DNA of 64,000 nt from Pseudomonas iranensis (GTDB lineage Bacteria; Pseudomonadota; Gammaproteobacteria; Pseudomonadales; Pseudomonadaceae): assembly GCF_014268585.2 (NCBI RefSeq), contig NZ_CP077092.1:1612001-1676000 (forward strand), in the 5' to 3' direction. Position 1 is the stretch's first letter, and the number at the start of each line of letters is the position of its first letter. A program made the position numbers and the translations under genes. The notes beneath the pieces are model-generated. The model was not told where the DNA came from. It searched no databases and saw nothing but the letters and a program-made list of their open reading frames with translations. Positions 27,114-36,514 of the stretch are shown here, piece by piece.

Positions 27114-27868
27114 TACACGGCCGCCTTGAAGTGCTTGGCGTAGCGCGGGCAGAGTTCGTCGCGCTTGAGCAGGATGAACACGTCGGCGACCTGGAAGTCT
27201 TCGTCCCAGCACGGCTCGCCGCAGATCTTCGCCCCGAGGCGCATGTAAGCCTTGAGCAGCGGCGGCATCTCGGCGATGACGTTGGACGGGATATCCAGCG
27301 TCGGCAGCGGGTTTTTCGGCTCGGCGCGCAGGTGTTCGGTGCACAGATAACGCTCGCGCAGACGCTGCATGATCGCGTGGGCCTGAATGCCGCCGTCCTG
27401 CATCGGGATGCTCGCGCAACCCATCAGGTAGCTGTAGCCGCCCTGATTGAGCACTTCGGCCAACTCGCCCCAGAGCACGGCGATGGTGCCGCCGTTGCGG
27501 TACGCCGGATCGACGCAGGTGCGGCCAATTTCCAGGATCGGGCCTTGCAGGTGGGCGAGGCCGTGCAGGCTGAATTCTTCTTCGCTATAGAACTTGCCTA
27601 GGCTGCTGGCGGCGGTGTGATCGAGCAGACGCGTGGTCGCCACCAGGCGCCCGGTATTCAGATCACGCACGCCGATGTGGCTGCAGTGAACATCATAATC
27701 ATCCATGTCCAGACCCAGTTCCGCGCCTTTCAGTTTGGCGTTGAACTCGCCGCTGAAGACGGCGAAGCGCAGGGCCTGGGCTTGCTGCAAGGCTTCGGCG
27801 CCGATCAGGCGTTCGGCTTGCAGGCGGCGTTCATTGCCGGTGTCGCTGATGCGGGCGATTTGCGTCAT
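27113..27868 (-). CDS. olsB: L-ornithine N-alpha-acyltransferase
   Basis: This 251-residue GNAT-like enzyme of the OlsB/hemolysin family transfers a 3-hydroxyacyl chain from ACP to ornithine, the first step of ornithine lipid synthesis. Recognisable stretches are [39 protein letters not shown] and [14 protein letters not shown]. It forms a two-gene operon with olsA. In pseudomonads olsBA is often induced by phosphate limitation; no Pho box could be assigned with confidence. Confidence 0.9.
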   Translation of the reverse strand: MTQIARISDTGNERRLQAERLIGAEALQQAQALRFAVFSGEFNAKLKGAELGLDMDDYDVHCSHIGVRDLNTGRLVATTRLLDHTAASSLGKFYSEEEFSLHGLAHLQGPILEIGRTCVDPAYRNGGTIAVLWGELAEVLNQGGYSYLMGCASIPMQDGGIQAHAIMQRLRERYLCTEHLRAEPKNPLPTLDIPSNVIAEMPPLLKAYMRLGAKICGEPCWDEDFQVADVFILLKRDELCPRYAKHFKAAV

Positions 27869-28021
27869 GTGAATCTCCGTACGGGCCTTTAACCCGTCGT
27901 GGGTTGCAGCCGATCGACTTTCTTTATGCAGCCGTGTTGTGCAAAGTCAGGCTATGTAGCCCCGGTGTCATCGCCATGAACGTTCGGTGATGCTTATATG
28001 ACAGCCCGCGAGGAGGCGCCC

Positions 28022-28900
28022 ATGCCCTGGACAGATCTGCTGCACCGCCGTGAACGCTTGCCCGCCGCTGCTGATCTGGCCGAGGGTTTTGCAACGTTGT
28101 TGCAGGCGCTGGGCACCGTCACGCCGTTCGAATTGGCGGTGGCCGGCGGGCGGCGAATGGCCACGCCGGGGCTGGCGTTTCTGGTCGGTTATCAGGCGGC
28201 GCTGCGCATGTTGTGGCCGAGCGCGCCACTGAGCCTCGGCGCCTTGTGCGCGACCGAACAACGCAGCCTGCGCCCGGCCGACATGCAAACGCGGCTGCGC
28301 GATTTGCGCTTGAGCGGACGCAAGGATTTCGTCACCGCAGGCGATGCTGCCGACTGGTTGCTGGTGGCTGCGCGCAGTGAGGAGCCTGGCGAAACACCGC
28401 GCCTGAGTCTGGCGGTGGTGTATCCCGGCGAGCCCGGCGTGAAGGTGGAAAAACTGCCGGCGTTGCCGTTGATGCCGGACATCAGCCACGGTCGCCTGCA
28501 TCTGGACGGCGCCCTGTGCGAACTGCTCGCCGGCGACGGCTGGGACGCCTACGTCAAACCGTTTCGCAGTCTTGAAGATGTCTACGTGCTCAGCGCCATG
28601 ACCGCGTGGTTGTACGGCGTCGGCCAGGACAGCGACTGGCCGCAGGCCCTGCAATTGCGTTTGCTGGCGCTGCTGGCCGGGTGCGCCGAGGCCAGCCGGC
28701 AAGCGCCGAACAATCCGGCCGGACATGTAGTGCTGGGCGGATTGTTTGCGCAGTTTGAAGCGCTGGCGGGGGAGGTAGATGAGGCGCTGGGCAATGGCCC
28801 GGCGGAGTGGGCGCAGATGTGGCAGCGGGACAAGGGCGTGATGCAGTTGGCGGCAGGGGCGAGGGCCAAGCGGTTGGCCAAGGCTTTGGCGGTGACCTGA
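28022..28900 (+). CDS. Protein of unclear function, conserved beside olsBA
   Basis: This 292-residue soluble protein starts MPWTDLLHRRERLPAAADL. GAGGAGG 7 bp before the ATG at 28022 fixes the start. The middle part (DWLLVAARSEEPG; LRLSGRKDFVTAGDAADWLL) resembles the central domain of acyl-CoA dehydrogenases, where KxFVTxxxxAD is common, but no FAD-binding signature is visible. It may be a degenerate or specialised member. From memory, a similar gene sits next to olsB in other pseudomonads, hinting at a lipid-linked role. The function stays open. Confidence 0.6.
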   Translation: MPWTDLLHRRERLPAAADLAEGFATLLQALGTVTPFELAVAGGRRMATPGLAFLVGYQAALRMLWPSAPLSLGALCATEQRSLRPADMQTRLRDLRLSGRKDFVTAGDAADWLLVAARSEEPGETPRLSLAVVYPGEPGVKVEKLPALPLMPDISHGRLHLDGALCELLAGDGWDAYVKPFRSLEDVYVLSAMTAWLYGVGQDSDWPQALQLRLLALLAGCAEASRQAPNNPAGHVVLGGLFAQFEALAGEVDEALGNGPAEWAQMWQRDKGVMQLAAGARAKRLAKALAVT

Positions 28901-28908
28901 GCGGCCCC

Positions 28909-28990
28909 TTCGCGAGCAGGCTCGCTCCCACAGGGACGGTATTCTTCAATTGAAATGCGATCAAACTGTGGGAGCGAGCCTGCTCGCGAA
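28909..28990. repeat. REP pair (inverted)
   Basis: A reverse unit at 28909-28932 and a forward unit at 28967-28990 lie between the tail of the preceding gene and the serine hydrolase promoter. Confidence 0.9.
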
Positions 28991-29065
28991 GGCGGCCTCA
29001 AAATCACCATACATCTGTCATAAACCCCGACTAGTCTCGACAGGTTCATCCCCAGAGCGCCCACC

Positions 29066-30145
29066 ATGTTCAAAGGCTTGTCGCTGTTCCTGCTGCTGAT
29101 CAGCCTCACCGTCCGCGCCGAACAATGGCCCGGCGAGCAATGGCCCATCGCCCCGCAGATCACCGGCCCGGCCGTCGAGGCGCTGGAAAGCTACGCCTTC
29201 GCGCCCCGCAACGACGCCACCCGCGAAGGCATCCGCACCGACGCCTTGCTGATCATCCACGACGGCCAGATTCTCTACGAACGCTACGCCGCTCCGACCA
29301 CTGCACAGACCACGCACCTGACCTGGTCGATCAGCAAAAGCCTGCTGGCCGCCGTCCTCGGCGTGGCCTACGGCGAAGGCCGGTTCAAACTCGACGATCC
29401 AGCGCTGAAGTTCTACCCGGCGCTGGAAAAACACCCGGCGATCACCCTCGGCCATCTGCTGAACTGGGCTTCCGGTCTGGATTGGCAGGAGGACTACGAA
29501 TACGCCCCGCTGAAATCCTCGGTGGTGGCAATGCTCTACACGCGAGGCCATCGCGACATGGCCGCGTTCACCGCCGCACACGACAGTTATGCCGCAGCGG
29601 GTCTGGCTTTTCGTTATTCCAGCGGTGACAGCAATCTACTCGCCGCTACCCTGAAAACCATGGTCGGCCCAGCACGTTATGCCGTCTATCCGTGGACAGC
29701 ACTGTTCGAGCCGTTGGGCATTCGTCACGCCGTGTGGGAAAGCGATGCCAGCGGCACCTTTGTCGCCTCGTCCTATGCCTATCTCACCGCGCGGGATCTG
29801 GCGCGGGTTGGTCTGCTGATGGCGCGCGGCGGGCGCTGGAACGATCGGCAGTTGCTGCCCGAGGATTGGGTGGCATTCAATCTCAAGCCCTTTGCCGGCT
29901 ACAAGGCGCAGCAGGACGAAGCCGTGCCCGGCGGCCATTGGTGGCTCAATCGCCCTGTCGATGGCGCACCATCACCATGGCCCGACGCGCCACCCGACAC
30001 CTTCGCCGCCCTCGGCCACTGGGGCCAGGCGCTGTACGTGATGCCCAGCGAGAAACTGGTGATCGTGCGTTACGGCGATGATCGCGATGGCAGCTACCAG
30101 CACAACGAATTGCTCAAACGCGTGTTGCAGGCGGTGCGGCCATGA
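29066..30145 (+). CDS. Secreted serine hydrolase, beta-lactamase/NylB family
   Basis: This 359-residue protein has a signal peptide (MFKGLSLFLLLISLTVRA) and the class C beta-lactamase-like fold. The SxxK motif is Ser88-Ile-Ser-Lys91 (WSISKSLLA), and a YSSGDSN stretch corresponds to the second motif (Y-x-S/N). The third motif is less certain near the C-terminus (ALGHWGQALYV). The closest known type is the 6-aminohexanoate-dimer hydrolase/esterase group; the natural substrate is unknown. It overlaps the next gene by 4 bp. Confidence 0.82.
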   Translation: MFKGLSLFLLLISLTVRAEQWPGEQWPIAPQITGPAVEALESYAFAPRNDATREGIRTDALLIIHDGQILYERYAAPTTAQTTHLTWSISKSLLAAVLGVAYGEGRFKLDDPALKFYPALEKHPAITLGHLLNWASGLDWQEDYEYAPLKSSVVAMLYTRGHRDMAAFTAAHDSYAAAGLAFRYSSGDSNLLAATLKTMVGPARYAVYPWTALFEPLGIRHAVWESDASGTFVASSYAYLTARDLARVGLLMARGGRWNDRQLLPEDWVAFNLKPFAGYKAQQDEAVPGGHWWLNRPVDGAPSPWPDAPPDTFAALGHWGQALYVMPSEKLVIVRYGDDRDGSYQHNELLKRVLQAVRP

Positions 30146-30444
30146 AGCGCTTTCTATTGTTGCTGCTGATCGTACTGCTCGGTTGGGGTTGGTATGAACG
30201 GGAAAACCTCTGGGCTTTCCCGGACATCATCAGCGCCTACACCGCCAAGGAATATTGCTCGTGCCGTTATGTGATGAACAACGACGCGGGGTATTGCCGT
30301 GGCTACGTCAAACAATGGCTGCCAACCAGCGGTTTCACCGATGATGCTTCGAGCAAAACCATCACCATCACCGTCAGCGGCATGGGCCGCAGCAACAGCG
30401 CGCAGTGGCTGAGCGAACGCCAGGGCTGTCGCCTCGATCCCTGA
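30142..30444 (+). CDS. Small secreted or anchored hypothetical protein
   Basis: This 100-residue protein has a hydrophobic N-terminus (MKRFLLLLLIVLLGWGWY) that is a signal peptide or anchor. The rest is polar with four cysteines (YCSCRYV, YCRGY, QGCRLDP), suggesting disulfides in the periplasm. It overlaps the upstream serine hydrolase gene (ATGA), so the two are co-translated and may act together. I do not recognise a family. Confidence 0.7.
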   Translation: MKRFLLLLLIVLLGWGWYERENLWAFPDIISAYTAKEYCSCRYVMNNDAGYCRGYVKQWLPTSGFTDDASSKTITITVSGMGRSNSAQWLSERQGCRLDP

Positions 30445-30461
30445 ATTATCTGATCACCACC

Positions 30462-30551
30462 TGTGGGAGCGAGCCTGCTCGCGAAATCGTCGCCAGCCGC
30501 AATACATGCCGTGCGGCGAGCATTGCATTCGCGAGCAGGCTCGCTCCCACA
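30462..30551. repeat. REP pair (inverted)
   Basis: A forward unit at 30462-30485 and a reverse unit at 30528-30551 lie 17 bp past the stop of the small secreted protein and before the YceI gene. Confidence 0.9.
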
Positions 30552-30615
30552 GGGCTTGCAATAACTTGGCGGGCGGTTAAGGTTCGTGCAGGTTTATCGC
30601 CCCCACGAGTGTTCA

Positions 30616-31206
30616 ATGTTCAACCGCTCCCTCTATACAACCTTCGCCAGTCTGCTGTTGACCGCCGCTGCGATGCCGGCCCAGGCCAATTGGTACCTGG
30701 ACGGCGAGTCGTCGCGGCTGTCGTTCGTCAGCACCAAAAATGCCAGCGTGTCGGAAGTGCAGCGCTTTCTGGTGCTGCACGGCAAGGTCGACCCCAACGG
30801 TCGCGCCGAGGTCGAAGTCGAGCTCGAATCGATCAACAGCGGCATTCCGCTGCGCGATGAGCGCATGCGCAAGGAGCTGTTCCAGATCGAGCAATTCCCT
30901 TCGACGACCATCACCACCCAGATCGACTTGCGCCCGATTAACGATCTGGCGCCCGGCGCGCAGTTGGAATTGCGCCTGCCGCTGACCGTCAGCCTGCACG
31001 GCAAGCAGCACGAATACCCGGCCGAGTTGCTCGCCACGCGTCTGGATGATCGGCGCTTTCAGGTGGTGACACTGGAGCCGCTGGTGATCAACGCCGAGGA
31101 TTTCGATCTGGCGCCGGGCCTGGAAAACCTGCGCAAACTCGCCGATCTGTCGGCGATCAGTCTGTCGGTGCCGGTGGGTGCGGTGCTGATTTTCACGGCG
31201 CGCTGA
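30616..31206 (+). CDS. YceI-family periplasmic protein
   Basis: This 196-residue protein has a signal peptide (ending AMPAQANWYLDG) and a lipocalin-like YceI domain that binds polyisoprenoid or similar lipids. Family marks are SRLSFVSTKN, the central AEVEVELESINSGIPLRDERM, and FPSTTITTQIDL. Start MFNRSLYTTF at 30616 gives a good signal peptide. The next gene, a phospholipase D-type enzyme, begins one base after its stop, so they form an operon. Confidence 0.88.
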   Translation: MFNRSLYTTFASLLLTAAAMPAQANWYLDGESSRLSFVSTKNASVSEVQRFLVLHGKVDPNGRAEVEVELESINSGIPLRDERMRKELFQIEQFPSTTITTQIDLRPINDLAPGAQLELRLPLTVSLHGKQHEYPAELLATRLDDRRFQVVTLEPLVINAEDFDLAPGLENLRKLADLSAISLSVPVGAVLIFTAR

Positions 31207-31207
31207 C

Positions 31208-32365
31208 ATGCGCGGTGCGGTGTTTCCCTGGCGTGACGGCAACCGTTTCGAACTGTTGATCGACGGCCCGCAGTTCTTTCCGCGCATGCTCGAGCACATC
31301 GCTGGAGCTACAGAACAGATCGAACTGGAGCTGTATCTGGTCGAGGCCGGCGCCTGCGCCGAAGCCATCGTCCAGGCGCTGGTCGCGGCGGCCGAGCGCG
31401 GAGTGCGCGTGCGTTGCCTGTTCGATGATTACGGCAGCCTCGCGTTTACGCTGCATCTGCGTCAGCGTCTGACCCAGGCCGGGGTCGAGCTGCGTTTCTA
31501 CAATCGCCTGAGCTGGCGGCGCTGGGTCGGCAATTTCTATCGTGACCACCGCAAGTTGCTGCTGGTCGACCAATGCCTGGCAGTGGTCGGCGGCACCGGC
31601 GTGACCGATGAATTCTGGACGCCGGGCCATGATGTCAGCGAGTGGCACGAAGTGATGGTCGAGATCAGCGGCCCATTGGTGATCGATTGGCAATTGCTGT
31701 TCGATCGCCAGTGGATCGCCAACCGTTACCGCCGCGCCTGGCGCCCGGCCGCGCATTTTGGTCTGCCACGTTTGCCACGCGTGCCGGACAAGGGCGAGGG
31801 CATGGGCCGTGTGGCGTATGCCGACGCCCGCCAGCACCGCGACATTCTGCAATCGCTGTTTCGCGCGCTGAACAGCGGGCAAAAACGCATCTGGATGGCC
31901 ACGCCGTACTTTCTGCCGACCTGGAAAATCCGCCGCTCGCTGCGCAAAGCCGCTGCACGCGGGGTCGATGTGCGGCTGTTGCTGACCGGGCCGCGCACCG
32001 ATCACCCGTCAGTGCGCTACGCCGGGCACCGCTACTACCCGCGCCTGCTCAAGGCCGGGGTGCAGATCTTCGAATACCAGCCGTGCTTCCTGCACCTGAA
32101 AATGGTTCTGGTGGACGAATGGGTAAGCATCGGTTCGTGCAACTTCGATCACTGGAACCTGCGTTTCAATCTGGAGGCGAATCTGGAAGCACTGGACCCG
32201 GCGTTGACGGCAGCGGTGGAGGCGAGCTTTGTGAAGGACTTTGGCTTGAGTCAGCTGGTGAGTCTGGAGGAGTGGCAGCGCCGACCGTTTTGGCGGCGGG
32301 TCAAGCAGCGGGTGTGGGGCTGGGTGGATCGGTTGGTGGTGAATATTCTCGACCGTCGCGGGTAA
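31208..32365 (+). CDS. Cardiolipin synthase-like phospholipase D enzyme (ClsB type)
   Basis: This 385-residue protein has two HKD motifs: His114-x-Lys116-x4-Asp121 (HRKLLLVD) and His296-x-Lys298-x4-Asp303 (HLKMVLVD). Each is followed by the conserved G/S-S-x-N-type segment. It lacks the N-terminal membrane helices of ClsA, like E. coli ClsB. It probably makes cardiolipin or exchanges phospholipid head groups at the inner membrane. It is co-transcribed with the YceI protein. Confidence 0.85.
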   Translation: MRGAVFPWRDGNRFELLIDGPQFFPRMLEHIAGATEQIELELYLVEAGACAEAIVQALVAAAERGVRVRCLFDDYGSLAFTLHLRQRLTQAGVELRFYNRLSWRRWVGNFYRDHRKLLLVDQCLAVVGGTGVTDEFWTPGHDVSEWHEVMVEISGPLVIDWQLLFDRQWIANRYRRAWRPAAHFGLPRLPRVPDKGEGMGRVAYADARQHRDILQSLFRALNSGQKRIWMATPYFLPTWKIRRSLRKAAARGVDVRLLLTGPRTDHPSVRYAGHRYYPRLLKAGVQIFEYQPCFLHLKMVLVDEWVSIGSCNFDHWNLRFNLEANLEALDPALTAAVEASFVKDFGLSQLVSLEEWQRRPFWRRVKQRVWGWVDRLVVNILDRRG

Positions 32366-32394
32366 CCACGATTTTGAATACACCCTGAATCCAA

Positions 32395-32536
32395 TGTGGG
32401 AGCGAGCCTGCTCGCGAAAGCGGTGTGTCATTTGATCGTTCCCACGCTCCGCGTGGGAATGCAGCCCGTGACGCTCCGCATCACTGGACGCGGAGCGTCC
32501 CTGGAGGCATTCCCACGCAGAGCGTGGGAACGATCA
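32395..32536. repeat. Single REP unit followed by a GATCGTTCCCACGC palindrome
   Basis: A lone forward REP unit (32395-32418) is followed at 32433-32536 by the second copy of the large GATCGTTCCCACGC palindromic element also found at 5569-5679. The two repeat families thus sit side by side between convergent genes. Confidence 0.8.
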
Positions 32537-32550
32537 ATGTGGGATCGGTG

Positions 32551-34842
32551 TTACAGCAATTCAAAGCTCTGCTGCGTCACCGCCTGCGAATCCAGGCCGA
32601 TCTGCACGTTGAACTTGCCAGGCTCGGCTGCGTATTTGAGCTGGGCGTTGTAGAACTTCAGGTCTTCCTCGGTGATGGTGAAGTGCACGACTTTCTGTTC
32701 GCCGGCCTTGAGCATGATCTTCTGGAAGTTCTTCAGTTCTTTCACCGGGCGGATCATCGAACCGGTGACGTCCTGGATGTACAACTGCACCACGGTTTCG
32801 CCGTCACGCTTGCCGGTGTTCTTGACCATGACGCTGGCGTCGAGCTTGCCGCTGGCGTTGAGGGTGGTCGATGACAGCGCCATATCGCTCAGGGCGAAGG
32901 TGGTGTAGCTCAGGCCATAACCGAACGGAAACAGCGGGCCGGTGGTGTCATCGAAATACTGCGAGGTGTAGTTGCCCGGTTTGCCCGGCGTGAACGGCCG
33001 GCCGATGCTCAGGTGGTTGTAGTAGGTCGGGATCTGGCCCACGGAACGCGGGAAGGTCACCGGCAGTTTGCCCGACGGGTTGTAGTCGCCGAACAGCACG
33101 TCGGCGATGGCGTTGCCGCCCTCGGTGCCGCTGAACCAGGTTTCCAGAATCGCATCGGCCGACTGGTTCTCTTCGAGAATCGTCAGCGGACGGCCGTTCA
33201 TCAGCACCAATACCAGCGGTTTGCCAGTGGCTTTCAACGCACGGATCAATTCGCGCTGGGTTTCCGGGATGTTCAGGTCTGTGCGGCTCGAGGATTCGTG
33301 GGACATGCCACGGGACTCGCCGACAGCGGCGACGATCACGTCAGCATCCTTCGCCGCTTTCACCGCTTCGTCGATCAGCACGCTGGCCGGGCGCGGGTCA
33401 TCGACCACTTCCGGGGCGTCGAAGTTGAGGAAGTTCAGGTAGTCGAGGACCTTCTTGTCGCCCGTGATGTTGGCGCCACGGGCGTAGATCAGGTTGGCCT
33501 TGTCGCCGATCACCGAACTCATGCCGTCGAACAGGGTGACCGATTGCGCCGGGCGCCCGGCGGCGGCCCAACTACCCATCATGTCGATCGGCGCTTTCGC
33601 CAATGGACCGACCAGCGCGATTTTCGCGTCTTTCTTCAGCGGCAGGGTTTCGTTGTGGTTCTTCAGCAGCACCAGACTGCGACGTGCCACTTCGCGGGCC
33701 TCGGCGCGGTGCAGGCGGCTCTCGGCGTAGGTGTCGGCCGGATCATCCTCGGCCTTGCCGATGCGCAGGTACGGGTCCTTGAACAGGCCCATGTCGTACT
33801 TGGCCGCGAGGACTTCGCGCACAGCGTTGTCGATGTCTTTCTGTTCGATCTCACCAGACTTGAGCAACCCCGGCAGCTCTTTGCCGTAAAGGGTGTCGTT
33901 CATGCTCATGTCGATGCCGGCCTTGATCGCCAGCTTCGCCGCTTCGCGACCGTCGCGAGCGACACCGTGCTTGATCAGTTCGAAAATCGCGCCGTGATCG
34001 CTGACTGCCAGGCCTTTGAAGCCCCAGTCCTTGCGCAGCAGGTCGTTCATCAGCCAGGTGTTGGCCGTGGCCGGAATGCCGTTGATCGAGTTCAACGCCA
34101 CCATCACACCGCCAGCGCCGGCATCGATCGCGGCGCGGTAGGGCGGCAGGTAATCCTGGTACATCTTCACCGGGCTCATATCGACGGTGTTGTAGTCGCG
34201 ACCGCCCTCGACCGCGCCGTACAGGGCGAAATGCTTGACGCTGGCCATGATGCTGTCGGCAGCGCTCGGGGTCTCGCCCTGATAGGCCTTGACCATGACT
34301 TTGGCGATGCGCGAGGTCAGGTAGGTGTCTTCGCCGAAACCTTCGGAACTGCGGCCCCAGCGCGGATCGCGGGAGATATCCACCATCGGCGCAAAGGTGA
34401 TGTCGAGGCTGTCGGCGGCGGCTTCTTTAGCCGCAACGCGACCGGACTGGCCGATGGCGTCCATGTCCCAGCTCGACGCGAGGGCCAGCGGAATCGGGAA
34501 AATCGTACGGTGACCGTGGATCACGTCGTACGCGAAAAACATCGGAATCTTCAGGCGACTGCGCATGGCAGCGTCCTGCATCGGACGGTTTTCCGCGCGG
34601 GTGATCGAGTTGAACGTACCGCCGATGTTGCCGCCGGCAATTTCCTTGCGAATCAGCTCGCGGGGCATTTCCGGGCCGATGCTGATCAGGCGCAACTGGC
34701 CGATCTTCTCGTCGAGGGTCATTTGTTTCATCAGGTTGCTGATGAAAGCGTCCTTGTTTTCCAAAGGCACCGGGGTCGTGGCGGCCAGTACCTGATGACT
34801 GGCCAGGCTGACGAACAGACCCAGCAAACACAGCTTCTTCAT
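32551..34842 (-). CDS. bglX: Periplasmic beta-glucosidase, GH3
   Basis: This 763-residue glycoside hydrolase family 3 enzyme hydrolyses beta-glucosides in the periplasm. It has a signal peptide (MKKLCLLGLFVSLASHQVLA), the N-terminal TIM-barrel domain with the nucleophile Asp in GLAVSDHGAIFEL, the alpha/beta sandwich domain, and a C-terminal fibronectin III-like domain (SYTTFALSDMAL onwards). Length and order match E. coli BglX. Start at 34842 is chosen for the signal peptide. It is monocistronic. Confidence 0.92.
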   Translation of the reverse strand: MKKLCLLGLFVSLASHQVLAATTPVPLENKDAFISNLMKQMTLDEKIGQLRLISIGPEMPRELIRKEIAGGNIGGTFNSITRAENRPMQDAAMRSRLKIPMFFAYDVIHGHRTIFPIPLALASSWDMDAIGQSGRVAAKEAAADSLDITFAPMVDISRDPRWGRSSEGFGEDTYLTSRIAKVMVKAYQGETPSAADSIMASVKHFALYGAVEGGRDYNTVDMSPVKMYQDYLPPYRAAIDAGAGGVMVALNSINGIPATANTWLMNDLLRKDWGFKGLAVSDHGAIFELIKHGVARDGREAAKLAIKAGIDMSMNDTLYGKELPGLLKSGEIEQKDIDNAVREVLAAKYDMGLFKDPYLRIGKAEDDPADTYAESRLHRAEAREVARRSLVLLKNHNETLPLKKDAKIALVGPLAKAPIDMMGSWAAAGRPAQSVTLFDGMSSVIGDKANLIYARGANITGDKKVLDYLNFLNFDAPEVVDDPRPASVLIDEAVKAAKDADVIVAAVGESRGMSHESSSRTDLNIPETQRELIRALKATGKPLVLVLMNGRPLTILEENQSADAILETWFSGTEGGNAIADVLFGDYNPSGKLPVTFPRSVGQIPTYYNHLSIGRPFTPGKPGNYTSQYFDDTTGPLFPFGYGLSYTTFALSDMALSSTTLNASGKLDASVMVKNTGKRDGETVVQLYIQDVTGSMIRPVKELKNFQKIMLKAGEQKVVHFTITEEDLKFYNAQLKYAAEPGKFNVQIGLDSQAVTQQSFELL

Positions 34843-35100
34843 GAATTTTTTCTCTAGAGCCCAAACGGTGATGCAACACCGGCCAGCCAAAATGTAGGGA
34901 GCGACTATTGTTGTTCGGATACCGGCGCAAAATCCTGAGCCGGAAAACCGCAGCCGACAGCGGCAACGTGAACGCGAAGGGCACTTTTTAGCCGATTAGC
35001 CCGTCGCATGCCAGTGGCGGCGCCGATTATGCCCCAACCGCTGGCCGGGAATGCCCAGCGTTCGGTTTTTAAATCAAATGTGTCATGGAGCATCACTGCA

Positions 35101-35709
35101 ATGAATATCAGCTCAACCTCCCGTTCACGGTTACAGATCGCCACGTTGCTGGTGTTCGCCACGCTGTTGACCGCGTGCGGCATCAACAATATCCCGACCC
35201 TCGACGAACAGGCCAAAGCCGCTTGGGGCCAGGTGCAGAACCAGTACCAGCGCCGTGCCGACCTGATCCCCAATCTGGTGGAAACCGTGAAGGGCTACGC
35301 GGCCCACGAACAGGAAACCCTGACCGCAGTGATTGAAGCGCGAGCCAAGGCCACCTCGATTCAGGTCGATGCCAGCACCCTCGACAATCCCGAGAAGCTC
35401 AAGCAGTTCCAGCAGGCGCAAGATCAACTGACCGGCGCATTGAGCCGCTTGATGGTGGTCTCCGAGCGCTACCCGGATCTGAAGGCCAACCAGAACTTCC
35501 TCGCCCTGCAATCGCAACTCGAAGGCACGGAAAACCGCATTGCCGTGGCGCGTCGCGATTTCATTCTGGCGGTGCAGAAATACAACACCGAGATCCGCAC
35601 CTTCCCCGGTCGCCTGTGGCACAGCGTGATGTACAGCGATCTGCCGATGCGCGAGACCTTCGAAGCCACCACGCCCGGCGCGGAGAAGGCCCCGGAAGTG
35701 AAATTCTGA
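35101..35709 (+). CDS. LemA family lipoprotein
   Basis: This 202-residue protein has a lipobox at Cys26 (TLLTACGINN) followed by the helical LemA domain (RRADLIPNLVETVKGYAAHE, then RDFILAVQKYN). LemA proteins are membrane-associated helical scaffolds of unclear role. Start MNISSTSRSR at 35101 has GGAG upstream and gives a proper signal. It is followed at 13 bp by two TPM-domain genes, an arrangement seen in many bacteria. Confidence 0.88.
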   Translation: MNISSTSRSRLQIATLLVFATLLTACGINNIPTLDEQAKAAWGQVQNQYQRRADLIPNLVETVKGYAAHEQETLTAVIEARAKATSIQVDASTLDNPEKLKQFQQAQDQLTGALSRLMVVSERYPDLKANQNFLALQSQLEGTENRIAVARRDFILAVQKYNTEIRTFPGRLWHSVMYSDLPMRETFEATTPGAEKAPEVKF

Positions 35710-35722
35710 TTCGAGGTTGCCC

Positions 35723-36481
35723 ATGCGTGTGTTGAAACTGGGCCTGGTGCTGATGCTCTGGCTGTTCGCCGTCAGCGCCCGGGCCGAATTGACGTTTCCG
35801 CCGCTGAGCGGGCGCGTGGTCGATCAGGCGCAAATGCTCGAGCCATCGATTCGCGCGCAACTGAGCCAGCAATTGCAGGCGCACGAGCAGGCCACCGGCG
35901 AGCAGTTGGTGGTGGTCACGCTGCCGGATCTGCAGGGCACCACCATCGAGGATTTCGGCGTTCAGCTCGGTCGGCACTGGGGCATCGGCCAGAAGGACAA
36001 GAACAACGGCGCCTTGCTGATCGTCGCCCGTGACGAGCGCAAACTGCGCATCGAAGTCGGCTATGGCCTGGAGGATCGCCTGACCGACGCGCAGTCGTCG
36101 GTAATCATTCATCAGGTCATCACGCCGGCGTTCAAGGCCGGCAACTTCAGCAAAGGCATCAGCGATGGCGTTGCGGCGATGCTGGTGGTGCTCGGTGGCA
36201 ATCCGCTCGATGAGCCGTCCACCGTGTACGAATCCAGCGGCGACCCGGCGGATGATTTCATCTCGCGGCACCCGGCGCTGTTCATGTTTCTGGTGATGTT
36301 GTTCATCCTGACGGTGTTTGTCTGCCAGATGCTCGGTATCCTGCCTGCCGGCCGGGGCGGCTCCGGAGGAGGGGGCGGCTTTGGCGGTGGCGGCGGATTC
36401 GGCGGCGGTGGCGGTGGCGGTGGCGGCTTCAGCGGTGGCGGGGGCAGTTTCGGCGGCGGCGGTTCGTCCGGCGGCTGGTGA
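35723..36481 (+). CDS. TPM-domain membrane protein with glycine-rich tail (YgcG-like)
   Basis: This 252-residue protein has a signal peptide (MRVLKLGLVLMLWLFAVSARA). The TPM domain (about residues 30-155) contains VVDQAQMLEPS and EVGYGLEDRLTDAQSS, and one transmembrane helix lies near residue 190. The tail of about 45 residues is almost only Gly, Ser and Phe. TPM domains are linked to membrane-protein maintenance in mitochondria and chloroplasts and to phosphatase activity in plants. The ATG at 35723 has GAGG 6 bp upstream. Confidence 0.88.
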   Translation: MRVLKLGLVLMLWLFAVSARAELTFPPLSGRVVDQAQMLEPSIRAQLSQQLQAHEQATGEQLVVVTLPDLQGTTIEDFGVQLGRHWGIGQKDKNNGALLIVARDERKLRIEVGYGLEDRLTDAQSSVIIHQVITPAFKAGNFSKGISDGVAAMLVVLGGNPLDEPSTVYESSGDPADDFISRHPALFMFLVMLFILTVFVCQMLGILPAGRGGSGGGGGFGGGGGFGGGGGGGGGFSGGGGSFGGGGSSGGW

Positions 36482-36514
36482 GATCAAAAGAATAATGAGC
36501 AGGCACTTTTCGAC

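Noticed and set aside
33013..34857. A 614-codon plus-strand frame opposite bglX
   Set aside because: Same antisense artefact; the GH3 enzyme on the minus strand is complete with signal peptide and catalytic aspartate.
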